The notes under the pieces are model-generated. The model searched no databases. It saw only the letters and a program-made list of their open reading frames with translations, and was not told the DNA's origin. From positions 96,345 to 160,344 of the forward strand of contig JAVBLS010000019.1 of NCBI GenBank assembly GCA_031553235.1: a DNA stretch of 64,000 bases, read 5' to 3'. Shown piece after piece: positions 23,298 to 31,099 of the stretch; positions within the stretch are counted from its first letter, which is position 1; each line of letters starts with the position of its first letter. Source of the DNA: Frigididesulfovibrio sp031553235. Lineage in GTDB: Bacteria; Desulfobacterota; Desulfovibrionia; Desulfovibrionales; Desulfovibrionaceae. The translations under genes were made by a program, and so were the position numbers.

Positions 23298-23935
23298 TTA
23301 TTTCCTCCTGGCCTTCGCCGCCTCCATATCCGCCCAGTTGTTGTAGTTGCGCACGCTGATCACTTCCGCCAGATTGAGGGCATCCTCATAGCTGTACACG
23401 GTCTGCAACTCGTGCAGGGTGGCGAGCCCGCCGGCCACGATGCCGGCGAACAGGGCCGGGAGGTTGGCGCACTCGGCGCGATCCCTCTCAGCTACTGCGT
23501 GACGGTAGCGGCTTTCGCGGGGCAGCCGGAGAGGCTTTCGCCTTCCGGCCGCGGAAAACCCAGGTTCAGCTTGAAGGCCTCCGCGCGCAGGGTGAACAGG
23601 GTTTTGACGTCCAGGATGTAGGCGTCGACGCTTTCGGGCGTGCAGCGTTCTTCCACCCGTTCCACGACGCGCGAGCAGCAGCCCAGCAGTTCGTCCAGCA
23701 GGGGTTGGGCCTTGGCGTATTCGATGCGGCCGAGGCCGGAGAGGCCCTGGGCGGCCAGATGGGCTCCGGCCGTTTGCGGGTCCGCGTCTTGGGGCGCCTG
23801 GACGCCGCCGGCGCCCAGGAGCAGGGTGGCGCGGAGCAGCCAGCTTTCCAGCCGGGTGGCGGGCATCTCGCGGATCTTGAAGGTCAGCAGTTGCTCGCGG
23901 TCCCGGATGTCGAGGGTGATTTCTTTGCGGGCCAT
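23298..23935 (-). CDS. Second tail assembly chaperone, -1 frameshift product
   Basis: The probable long form slips at G GGT TTT (23,561-23,555), again at codon 124, and continues in the -1 frame through CANLPALFAGIV and HELQTVYSYEDALNLAEVIS to the stop at 23,298. The -1 extension has no usable start codon of its own. Conservation of slip site and extension with the first copy argues that the frameshift is functional, or was until recently. Confidence 0.65.
23492..23935 (-). CDS. Second tail assembly chaperone, short form
   Basis: The protein has 147 residues starting MARKEITLDIRDREQLLTFK; length, start and most residues match the chaperone at 12228-12671. The stretch CSRVVERVEERCTPESVDAY is the same in both copies. 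It follows the portal gene directly, which is not a normal place for a tail chaperone. With the tape-measure-like gene and zinc-ribbon genes it forms a displaced second tail submodule. Confidence 0.75.
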   Translation of the reverse strand: MARKEITLDIRDREQLLTFKIREMPATRLESWLLRATLLLGAGGVQAPQDADPQTAGAHLAAQGLSGLGRIEYAKAQPLLDELLGCCSRVVERVEERCTPESVDAYILDVKTLFTLRAEAFKLNLGFPRPEGESLSGCPAKAATVTQ

Positions 23936-23989
23936 GGTGCGCTCCTTTGTTTGTGCGGTTGATGGTGGATTGGAAGGTTTTCTCGATGC

Positions 23990-25549
23990 CTACCCCAACC
24001 CCAAATTTCGCCTTACCTCGGCCGGGGTCAGTACCCCCCGATCGATGTAAATGGCGTCGCGCTCGGCCTCGGCCTTCATGGTCGCGGCCTTGCGGGCGTC
24101 GTCCTCGCCGCACAGGGGCACGAACTCGGCCGTGATGCCGGGGTCGATTTCCCCGAACAGGTGCAGTTGCAAGATTCCCAGGACCCGCTGCAGGGGCGGG
24201 CGCAGGATTTTCTCCTGCTTGCCGGCCACGTGGTCGAAGTAGTTGCGCAAATCGGCCTCGCCCGTGGCGTTCAGGCCGCCCGGCGAGATGCCCAGAAATT
24301 TGACGAAAGGGATGCGGAAGATCGCGGCCAGGAATTCCAGCGACTGCCGGACTATTTCCGTGACCCCGGAGAGCGGCGTTTCCAGCTTGATCACGTCTTC
24401 CTGCTCCTTGTCGATGAGCAGGATGGCGTCATTGTCGCGCTTGCGCGCCAGGTAGTGCAGCCGGCGGTCCATGTGCTCGGCCGAGCCGCCGGCAAAGATG
24501 CCCGCCATGTTCGACTTGAACACGGTCAGCGAAAACTTGGTCAGCAGGCGCTGGGCCGCCTCGCGGGTGCCGCTGAAGTGGGCCAGGTAATCGAGGGCGA
24601 TCTGCGCGGCCGGGATGCCGAAGAAGTTGTATGCCGGCCGCAGCAGCATGGGCACCTGGTTGGGCGCGAAATAGAGAAAGCGCGAGGCGTGGATTTTGCG
24701 GCCCAGGACCATCCAGGAGTCGGGCGCGAAGTAGTCCGGCGCCAGCGGGTTCACGGCGTTGTACGGGCCGGGGCACAGGTTCACGGCCTCGACCGGGGTG
24801 AAGCGCCGCACCCGGCCGCGCAACAGGGCGCCGTCTGGGATCAGCTCGCGGGCCAGGGCCTCGTCGTCTTCCTCGCCGGTGTCGATGAAGATCAGGCAGC
24901 CGCCGTCAAAGTCGCACTTCTGGGCCGCCTCGTTGAACAGCTCACGCAGGCCGAAGCCGCGCAGGGCCGCCTCCAGGATTTTGAGTTTGGCGCCGATGGC
25001 CGCCGGGTCGGGCATGGGGGGCGCGTCGGTCTTGTCCGCGCCGTCCGCCGCGTCGCCGTCCGCTCCGTCATGGGCCTTGCCGCCGGGCGCGGGTTGGGCC
25101 GCGCCGCTGTGTTTCAGTTCGATCCAGCGCCGGGTCATGTCGTCGGCCACGGTGGTCACGCCCGCCCGGAGCAGGCCGTTCTGGGCCAGCCCGGCCAGGT
25201 AGGCATAGCCGAGAAACTGCGGGGCGATCTCGGCAAAGCCCAAGCCCAGGCCCACGGCGTGGGAAAGCAGCGAGGGCAGGCCCGAGGCGCGCAACCGCTC
25301 GTCCATGGCCAGTTGCTGCTCTTCCGTGGCCCCGAGGCTGCGGGGCGGGGCATAGCGGCGCCAGGCTTCTTCCGGGGTCGGCGGGGTGGGGTGGCTGTGG
25401 AAAGCGGGCAGGACGGCGGAAAAGCGGAAATCGGCAGGGGTACCGAAAACGGCAGGGGTGCCGTTTTTGGCAGGGGTACCAAAAGCGGCAGGGGTACCAA
25501 AAGTGGGAGGGGTGCCGGAATTGGTGGGGCGGCGCGGGCGGCGTTTCAT
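23990..25549 (-). CDS. Portal protein (DUF1073 type)
   Basis: The protein has 519 residues from ATG 25549. It has the portal features FGFRELFN-like GFGLRELFNEAAQKCDFDGG, RFTPVEAVNLCPGPYNAVNP, and a long helix-rich C-terminal part (FLGISPGGLNATGEADLRNY) followed by the wing/crown region. DUF1073 portals start the head genes after terminase. The first ~45 residues are unusual: repeats of FGTPA and related units, encoded by a ~15-base minisatellite (25,430-25,520). They probably form a disordered tail that can change in length. Confidence 0.85.
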   Translation of the reverse strand: MKRRPRRPTNSGTPPTFGTPAAFGTPAKNGTPAVFGTPADFRFSAVLPAFHSHPTPPTPEEAWRRYAPPRSLGATEEQQLAMDERLRASGLPSLLSHAVGLGLGFAEIAPQFLGYAYLAGLAQNGLLRAGVTTVADDMTRRWIELKHSGAAQPAPGGKAHDGADGDAADGADKTDAPPMPDPAAIGAKLKILEAALRGFGLRELFNEAAQKCDFDGGCLIFIDTGEEDDEALARELIPDGALLRGRVRRFTPVEAVNLCPGPYNAVNPLAPDYFAPDSWMVLGRKIHASRFLYFAPNQVPMLLRPAYNFFGIPAAQIALDYLAHFSGTREAAQRLLTKFSLTVFKSNMAGIFAGGSAEHMDRRLHYLARKRDNDAILLIDKEQEDVIKLETPLSGVTEIVRQSLEFLAAIFRIPFVKFLGISPGGLNATGEADLRNYFDHVAGKQEKILRPPLQRVLGILQLHLFGEIDPGITAEFVPLCGEDDARKAATMKAEAERDAIYIDRGVLTPAEVRRNLGLG

Positions 25550-25583
25550 GAAGATCCTCGGTAAGGTTGAGTGAACGAAAGAC

Positions 25584-27017
25584 TCATTTGCCGACCACCC
25601 CCAGGTCTTCCCGGATGCGCAACGGCCCCCGCCCTTCGCACAGAAGGTTGAAGGCCCCGGCGCAGGCGTCGGCGTGGTCGTCGTGGGCGCCGTCGGGAAA
25701 AGCCTCCAAATGCTCGAAGAACTCCTCGTTCCAGTCGGCCCGGACAAAAAACACGTTGCCGGCCTCGCACTGGGCCGAGAACGGGGCAAAGCGGGCCGCT
25801 TTCGAGCCGCTTTCCGGCCGGGCGCGCAGGTCGTGGCCGGCCAGGCGCGCGGCCAGAGCCTGGGTCTGGGCCTTGCCGGCCTGGCCGGGGTCTTGGGGCA
25901 GGCCGACAAGGACTTCGGGTCCGTCTTGGGCGGCCAGGTTTTCGATGGCCCGGGCCACGTGCAGCGGGCTTTTGCGCAAAGACAGGCCGTGGGTCAGGTA
26001 GAAGCGCCCGGCGTTGTCCGCGCCCATCTGCGCGGCCACGGTGAAATCCGGGTCGTTGCCGGCGGTTTTTTCCGTGGCCGCCAGATCCCACCAGCGCACC
26101 CGGCGCAGTCCGGCCGGAGCCCGGTCGACCACGCCGACCCAGGAGCGCTGAAAGAGCAGCCCGGCCGTGGGCCGGATTTTCCAGTTGCCGCCGAGCAGGC
26201 GCTCGCGCTCCACCAGGGGCAGGGCTTTCAGGTTGGCCAGGTAGCCGGGGTCGGCGCGCAGCAGCGCGGCGTTGTCAAAGACGCTCGAGGCGATGAAGGT
26301 CACGCTTTTGGGTCCGCAGTCCGGGCCGTGGGTCGCGAGCAGTTCGTCGGGCGAATCGGCCCAGTGCAGCGTGTCGTTGTGCCGAACCATCCAGCGCAAT
26401 ACTCCGGAGCGCTCGGGCCGGGCATAGCCCGTGGCCGGGTTGATCCACCAGGCCAGGAAGCGGGCCGCCCAGGAATCGGCATCCGGGTTGCAGGCGGCCC
26501 GCACGTAGGGACGGATGCCGCAGGTCGAGCGGTTGCGCGAAAGCAGGTAGAAAAACTGCCGTTCGCTGAAATGGGTCAGCTCGTCAAAGCCGATCAGGGC
26601 GATCTGGCTGCCCTGCAGGCCGAAGACGCTGCTTTCGTGCTCCAGGTGGGCGAACTTGATTCTGGCCCCGGAGGGGAAGACCCATTCCAGGGGCTGCCGC
26701 AGGGGTTTGCCGCCGAGAGCCGGGTAAAGGCGCAGCGATTCGTCCCACAGGCCGCCGGGGCTGCGGGCCTGGACCGCGTTGCGCCGGAAGACGACGGCCC
26801 GGAAGCCCGGCCGCTCCAGGTGGCGCAGCGGCTCGAAAAGCAGGGCCCAGGTCTTGCCGCCGCCGGCCGCGCCGCCGTACACGGCGATGTCGGCCGGGGA
26901 AGCGAGGAAGGCTGTTTGCGGGCCGGGTTGCGGTTCAAGAATCGTGGCCGCCGACACAGCCGGGAGGGCTGTTCGCGGGCCGGGTCGCGGTTCGGTGATC
27001 GCGGCGGCTTTGCTCAT
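25584..27017 (-). CDS. Terminase large subunit
   Basis: The protein has 477 residues. The ATPase domain has a Walker A-type GGAAGGGKTWALL (~residues 50-62) and Walker B IGFDELTHF (~residue 145), followed by the C-motif region FIASSVFDN. The C-terminal nuclease domain shows VRWWDLAATEK (~residue 300), DFTVAAQMG and DDHADACAGAF, giving the conserved acidic residues. It cuts and pumps DNA into the prohead through the portal. The start overlaps the end of the small subunit by four bases (ATGA). Confidence 0.93.
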   Translation of the reverse strand: MSKAAAITEPRPGPRTALPAVSAATILEPQPGPQTAFLASPADIAVYGGAAGGGKTWALLFEPLRHLERPGFRAVVFRRNAVQARSPGGLWDESLRLYPALGGKPLRQPLEWVFPSGARIKFAHLEHESSVFGLQGSQIALIGFDELTHFSERQFFYLLSRNRSTCGIRPYVRAACNPDADSWAARFLAWWINPATGYARPERSGVLRWMVRHNDTLHWADSPDELLATHGPDCGPKSVTFIASSVFDNAALLRADPGYLANLKALPLVERERLLGGNWKIRPTAGLLFQRSWVGVVDRAPAGLRRVRWWDLAATEKTAGNDPDFTVAAQMGADNAGRFYLTHGLSLRKSPLHVARAIENLAAQDGPEVLVGLPQDPGQAGKAQTQALAARLAGHDLRARPESGSKAARFAPFSAQCEAGNVFFVRADWNEEFFEHLEAFPDGAHDDHADACAGAFNLLCEGRGPLRIREDLGVVGK

Positions 27018-27472
27018 GGCTGTTGCCCCTGGTCGCGGCCGTTGTCGGGAATTCTGTAGCTGATCACCACGGCCGGAGCGCCTGGGGAATCCGGGGAGCC
27101 CGGGGCGCCGGGATCGGCCGGCCGGACGGCGCCCTCGGCCCTGGCCCGCAGGCCGTATTTTTCCGGCATATGGGCCTTGAGCAGCAACACCAGCAGGGCG
27201 TCGGAAAATTTGCGCACCGTGCCGCAGGGCTCGCCCTTGTGCCAGACCTGCTCCAGCCGGCCCTCCAGAGCCCGGCGCCGGGCTTCGTCCTCCAGGGCGG
27301 CCAGGCCGAGGGTTTCGGCCTCGGACCAGGCCAGGGCGAAGCCGTCGTCCTCGGCCCGCCTGCGGTAGAGAGCCCGCCGGGCCAGGCCGGCCCGCTCGGC
27401 CGCGGCCGTGACGCTGCCGCTTTCGGCCAGGGTGTCCAGGAACACCGTGTCCATGTCTTTTTTCTGTTTCAT
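27014..27472 (-). CDS. Terminase small subunit-like DNA-binding protein
   Basis: The protein has 152 residues. An N-terminal helix-turn-helix (FLDTLAESGSVTAAAERAGLARRALYRRR) resembles the DNA-recognition domain of small terminases. A helical middle (WSEAETLGLAALEDEARRRA) and LLLKAHMPEKYG, often seen in this family, follow. The C-terminus is Pro-, Gly- and Ser-rich. It lies directly upstream of the large subunit, overlapping it by four bases. Confidence 0.82.
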   Translation of the reverse strand: MKQKKDMDTVFLDTLAESGSVTAAAERAGLARRALYRRRAEDDGFALAWSEAETLGLAALEDEARRRALEGRLEQVWHKGEPCGTVRKFSDALLVLLLKAHMPEKYGLRARAEGAVRPADPGAPGSPDSPGAPAVVISYRIPDNGRDQGQQP

Positions 27473-27513
27473 TTCGTCTCAGGGGCCATCGCCAAATGAA
27501 GGGTTTCGCCCGG

Positions 27514-27777
27514 CTACGCCTTGTTGCCGGCCACCCAGGCCGCCAGCCCGAGCAAAATCAGGGAAAGCAGCCCGACCACCAGAGAGCCGATCACGGTTTT
27601 CTTGGCGTGCTTGGTCAAGGCCAGAAATTCCTCAATGGCCTGGTGGTGGGCGATGTGCGTGGGGCCGTCGATCAGGTTGTTGCCGCGCAAAGCCTCGGCC
27701 ACGGCTTCCTTGACCGCCTCGCGCAGGCGCGCCTCGGTCACGGCGCGGCGTTCCGGGCCGACGTATTCGCCGTTCAT
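27514..27777 (-). CDS. Small membrane protein of the lysis cassette
   Basis: The protein has 87 residues. It starts MNGEYVGPERRAVTEARLRE, has a polar helical region, and ends with one hydrophobic helix (TVIGSLVVGLLSLILLGLAAW). Its ATG overlaps the holin stop (ATGA), so it belongs to the lysis operon. Candidates are a spanin component or holin partner, but no lipobox or signal peptide was seen. Confidence 0.65.
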   Translation of the reverse strand: MNGEYVGPERRAVTEARLREAVKEAVAEALRGNNLIDGPTHIAHHQAIEEFLALTKHAKKTVIGSLVVGLLSLILLGLAAWVAGNKA

Positions 27778-28205
27778 TTACGGGTTCCCTTGGCGTTCGG
27801 GCCTGCCGTGGCGCCCTTGATCTTTTCAAAGGTGCGCAGGCCGCCGATGCCGAGCATGCCGAACATCAGTTCCCAGAGCATGGCGTCCAGGCCCGGCGGG
27901 GGCACCGCCTCGGGGAACCAGTTGGCCTGCGTCCAGATCCAGAACGGCCGGACCAGATACTCGAAGGCCAGGGCAAAGCCGCAGACCCAGCCGATGAACG
28001 GCCGCCAGCCGGCCACGAAGATGCTCCGGTGCGCGGCCTCGACCTTGTTGGTCTCGCGCTGGTCGCGGCCTTCCTCGACCACTGCGTCCAGAATGCGGCG
28101 GTTGAAATCGGCCTCGGCCCGGGCGCGCTCGTTGGGGTCGGGGATCAGATTCAGGAGTTTTTCCAGGGCCGGGCCCAGGATGGGGATAAAGGCGGCGAAG
28201 CTCAT
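27774..28205 (-). CDS. Three-transmembrane phage holin
   Basis: The protein has 143 residues from ATG 28205, overlapping the endolysin stop (ATGA). It shows the 3TM holin layout: LGPALEKLLNLIPDPNERAR near the start, then VAGWRPFIGWVCGFALAFEY, FWIWTQANWF and MLWELMFGMLGIGGLRTFEK. These are the characteristic WRP and FGMLG-GLRT motifs of that family. It forms the membrane lesion that releases the muramidase. Confidence 0.88.
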   Translation of the reverse strand: MSFAAFIPILGPALEKLLNLIPDPNERARAEADFNRRILDAVVEEGRDQRETNKVEAAHRSIFVAGWRPFIGWVCGFALAFEYLVRPFWIWTQANWFPEAVPPPGLDAMLWELMFGMLGIGGLRTFEKIKGATAGPNAKGTRK

Positions 28206-28789
28206 TTTCTGCCTCCACGGCAGCGCTCGTAGGCGTAGGTCAGTTTGACGTCGTACTTGTTTTGGGCAAAGGCCGGGCCGTTGTAGCGCCGGGCAAAGCC
28301 GGCCCAGTCGCGGCCGACCAGGAAGAGCGCCAGACCTTCGTTGCGCAGAAACTCGCAGAAGGCCTCGAGTTGCGCGGCCTCGTCGCGGGCCATGGCCCGG
28401 GCAAAGGCTTCCGCGTCGGCAAAGCCGCAGAGCCGGCAATTGAAGCCCATGATCTGGAACAGGCCCCAGGAGGCCGAACTCAAGGCCGCCTCCCGGTGGA
28501 TTTTGCAGGCCGCCTCCAGGCGCTCCCATTCGCCGGGACCGTTGCGGTAGTGTTCCCTGGTCCACTTGGCGCAGACCAGGTCGGGGCGCGCGGCCGCGTG
28601 GGGCTCGGGGTCGAGGCCGCGCTTGCGCAGTTCCTTCCAAAAAATGTGGCCTTCAAACAGAACCTTCGGCCGGCCGTCGGGCAGAAAGCCCGCCCCGGCC
28701 GACTCGACCTCGACCACGGCCCGGATTGCGCAGGGCTCGACCCCGAGGCGTTTGGCGGCGGCTTCGATCTGGGATGTCGTCAACGGCAT
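28202..28789 (-). CDS. N-acetylmuramidase-type endolysin
   Basis: The protein has 195 residues from ATG 28789, behind AAAGGAGAA; the longer frame has no such site. It contains AIRAVVEVESAGAGFLPDGRP with the probable catalytic Glu, VLFEGHIFWKELRKRG, and WGLFQIMGFN with later RDWAGFARRYNGPAF, the full set for the N-acetylmuramidase (DUF3380) family. It cleaves the glycan strands of peptidoglycan at lysis. No signal peptide or SAR helix is visible, so release depends on the holin encoded next. Confidence 0.9.
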   Translation of the reverse strand: MPLTTSQIEAAAKRLGVEPCAIRAVVEVESAGAGFLPDGRPKVLFEGHIFWKELRKRGLDPEPHAAARPDLVCAKWTREHYRNGPGEWERLEAACKIHREAALSSASWGLFQIMGFNCRLCGFADAEAFARAMARDEAAQLEAFCEFLRNEGLALFLVGRDWAGFARRYNGPAFAQNKYDVKLTYAYERCRGGRK

Positions 28790-29165
28790 AACTTCTCCTT
28801 TGCCGAGAGGCGCGGGCCGGGTTGCGGGCCGTGCTGCGGCTTCGATCCGGGGTGATCCCGGCGGCGCAGCGCTCTCCTTGAGAGAAAACCGTATAACGTG
28901 ACGGGGGCGGGGGGAAGAAAACGGGTATGAAATTTCACTCATTCGCCGTGTGGGCGTTTTGAGGGGAGCCGCGATGCCGTCCGTTTTTTCCGTCCGCGGG
29001 CAGTTGGAATGTGAGGCGGGAAAAAGAGCGCCCCGCGCTGTGGCGGGCGCGGGGCGGACAATTTTTAGACTACATGTTCGGAATCACTGCCGAATTTCCA
29101 CAGCGACAAAAAAGAGGTGATCAAGCGCGTCAAACTTGCTCACTTTTACCATCCGCCGGCCCCAA
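28790..29165. other. Gap with repeat pieces, no gene seen
   Basis: Upstream of the endolysin this gap holds GGAGCCGCGATGCCGTCCG near 28,970, a fragment of the dispersed element also seen at 11,855. It also holds a half-palindrome ATGAAATTTCACTCAT near 28,927. No supported gene was found. Confidence 0.5.
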
Positions 29166-29894
29166 TCATGAAGCATACAGCTTTGAGCCGGTGCCGGCGA
29201 AGTAGCGCAGCATTTCAGTGCCATCACCCGAATCGTAAAAGGCTCTGAGTTTCGCGTTGAATTCTTCCGTGGTTTCCCGCAAAACGGTAATCGGGTAAAA
29301 TCCTTCCGACAAAAGGACGCCGTTCATTATGAGCGAAGCCGTCCGCTTATTGCAGTCAAAGAAAAATTGGCTCCGCGAGATGAAAAGGAAGGTGGCGATT
29401 GCCCGCTCTATGGGGTTTTCCAGCCGCTCACGCAAAAAGCCAAGGCCTTTTTCGGCCAGAGCGGAAAGTTCATCGGCCGCGGGAGGAACATGTGAAACAC
29501 CATGAATATGCACCTGTTTGCTCCGCAGAACGCCCCATTCCAACGCCTCTTCTTTGCCGACAAGCGCATGAAGCTGTTTGGCAAACTCAAGATCAAGGTG
29601 AAAGCTCCCATTCTTCACGGCGGCAATCAAGTGCGCGGCCCCTTCGCCGTAACGCTTCACTTGTGTGAGTTGGTCTATGCTGATGCCGCCCACCGCCTGC
29701 CCTTGCAGAATGGTTTCCGTCTGGGGCAGCGTAGACGGGTTGTTTTCAAAAACTCCCAGCGAGTTCCAGATAATCCCCGCCATGTTTTTTTGAAATACGA
29801 AAAGAGCCTCGCCCGGCTTGTCTTCACGCGGCAAGGAAATTGTGGTCGGCTTCCATGAGAAACCGAGGGATGAGCTGAAAAGCCGTCTGTCCAT
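29166..29894 (-). CDS. Fic-family protein with degenerate catalytic motif
   Basis: The protein has 242 residues from ATG 29894; a TTG at 29912 is possible. Residues ~1-100 resemble the Fic N-terminal domain, including LVQG-like ETILQGQAVGG. The Fic core follows with IERAIATFLFISRSQFFFDCNKRTASLIMNG in two pieces. In active Fic AMP-transferases the loop reads HPFxxGNxR; here His is Gln176, Pro is Phe and the first Gly is Cys181, while Asp180, Asn182, Lys183 and Arg184 remain. It may be an inactive or altered-activity Fic. It lies next to an IS3 remnant and between lysis and small phage genes, as a likely moron. Confidence 0.75.
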   Translation of the reverse strand: MDRRLFSSSLGFSWKPTTISLPREDKPGEALFVFQKNMAGIIWNSLGVFENNPSTLPQTETILQGQAVGGISIDQLTQVKRYGEGAAHLIAAVKNGSFHLDLEFAKQLHALVGKEEALEWGVLRSKQVHIHGVSHVPPAADELSALAEKGLGFLRERLENPIERAIATFLFISRSQFFFDCNKRTASLIMNGVLLSEGFYPITVLRETTEEFNAKLRAFYDSGDGTEMLRYFAGTGSKLYAS

Positions 29895-29912
29895 ATTTGC
29901 TCTCTTCGTCAA

Positions 29913-30158
29913 TTGAGCCGGCTGCCCTGGTCGGTGTGAAGATATCCGGGATGCCGCATTTCGCCAAGGCCTGTTCCGTCTTGATCTCGCCGGAAAAGAT
30001 ACCCACCGTCGATTCCTTGAGCCGCTTCACCCATTTGTGGATGAGCGTCCGGTGGACGCCGAATTCGGACTGGGTTCAGCAATGGTCTTCTCTCCGGAAA
30101 GAGCGGCCGGGGCCACCCCCGCCTTGAACGCCGGGGCGTGATTCTTGCGCCCGGACAT
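29913..30158 (-). pseudogene. IS3-family transposase remnant
   Basis: From ATG 30158 the frame reads MSGRKNHAPAFKAGVAPAAL, the standard start of IS3 OrfA. A one-base shift follows, after which SEFGVHRTLIHKWVKRLKES continues in another frame. Further on HTDQGS, from the catalytic part of OrfB, appears in a third frame (~29,930). The element has lost most of OrfB and carries frameshifts, so it cannot move. No intact terminal inverted repeats were identified. Confidence 0.8.
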
Positions 30159-30188
30159 GTGCGTTCTCCTCGTCTTGTTGAGCAGCTG

Positions 30189-30404
30189 TCACATCTGTCC
30201 GATTTTGGGGGAGCACCTCTCGGTATCGGCAAGGAGGGTGCGGACTTCGGCCACCAGCTCCTTCTGCATGAGTGAGCGGATTTCGGCCACAAGCTCCACC
30301 TGCCCGACCTGGGTTCGCCCGCGCCGCGCAAGTATCACGGCGAGTTCCCGGCCGTGGATCGCGGGCCGGCCTTTGGTTTTTTCAGCTTTTGTCCTGCGGG
30401 TCAT
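30189..30404 (-). CDS. Small phage protein of unknown function
   Basis: The product has 71 residues from ATG 30404, with GGGAG upstream. It is basic at the N-terminus (MTRRTKAEKTKGRPAI) and helical and acidic later (IRSLMQKELVAEVRTLLADT). A DNA-binding or regulatory role is possible. It lies next to the IS3 remnant and downstream of a possible minus-strand promoter at 30,517-30,544. Confidence 0.5.
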   Translation of the reverse strand: MTRRTKAEKTKGRPAIHGRELAVILARRGRTQVGQVELVAEIRSLMQKELVAEVRTLLADTERCSPKIGQM

Positions 30405-30766
30405 GATGTCTCCCAACAGATATTGGCGGTTCGGGCCGTTCTCGCCGGGACGGCAAGACCCGGTCCGCCGGGCAATTGGGCTGCCGATTCCGCCTGTCCG
30501 CAAAAAAGTTGCTTCCCCTATAGCAGGGAATGTAAAAACAGCAATAAGATTATTTATATTTCTCGGACAGGCCGGGCGCGCGGGCAGGCCCCGCGGCCCG
30601 GGGCGGTTCAGGCGTCGGCCTCGGGACGGGAGCCATGCCGGGCGGGCTTCCCGGCGCGGACGAATGAAAGGGCCGGGGCGCGTCAACGCCTCGGCCCTTC
30701 GGCGGCACGGCGGCGCCGGGGACGGCAAGCTCCCCGGCCGGGCCGGAGCGGTTTTTTGCCGGCGGC
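30405..30766. other. Gap with possible promoter, no gene seen
   Basis: Most of this stretch is GC-rich (purine-poor runs around 30,570-30,660). It contains a small AT-rich island at 30,520-30,560 with the promoter listed separately. Frames across it have no ribosome-binding sites or recognisable products. Confidence 0.5.
30517..30544 (-). promoter_or_regulatory. Possible sigma-70 promoter for the 71-residue protein
   Basis: On the minus strand TTGCTG, a 16-base spacer and TATAGG lie in the only AT-rich island of the region. This is ~115 bases ahead of the small gene at 30404. Confidence 0.4.
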
Positions 30767-30988
30767 TCAGCCCCCGGGTTTATCCGCCTCGCCCGCAAGA
30801 GCGGGCTTGCGGGCCTGGAAATCCAGAATATGGCCCTGGAGTGCATTGAGCTTGCCGACGAGTTCGGGGTCGTAATTTTCGGCTTTCCGGGCCAGAGCGG
30901 TGACATCTTTGAGCAGATCGACAACGGTTTTCACTTCGGAAACAAGCATGGGAAGTTCCTCACGGATGGCGGTTGCGCCTTTGGCCAT
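30767..30988 (-). CDS. Small phage protein of unknown function
   Basis: The product has 73 residues, MAKGATAIREELPMLVSEVK and then VVDLLKDVTALARKAENYDP: one helix-rich, amphipathic protein without Cys or transmembrane segment. The pattern resembles small coiled-coil proteins found near lysis genes, but no family was identified. It sits just downstream of the short-chain dehydrogenase and its repeat. Confidence 0.5.
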   Translation of the reverse strand: MAKGATAIREELPMLVSEVKTVVDLLKDVTALARKAENYDPELVGKLNALQGHILDFQARKPALAGEADKPGG

Positions 30989-31035
30989 GGCCTTTTACCA
31001 GGTGCGACCATATCCGCCCGCGCAGCGCATGGCAA

Positions 31036-31099
31036 GATGAATAGGGGCAGGCGGGCTCGGCTCGCCGTTGGGCGATTGTTTGAAGCGTAAACCGCTCTA
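31036..31099. repeat. Diverged TAGAGC repeat providing a stop codon
   Basis: On the minus strand this reads TAGAGCGGTTTACGCTTCAA, then AACGGCGAGCCGAGCCCGCC: a diverged copy of the ~117-bp element found at 45,514 and elsewhere. Its first three bases are the TAG stop of the dehydrogenase gene (31,097-31,099). Only the left half is recognisable. Confidence 0.65.
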
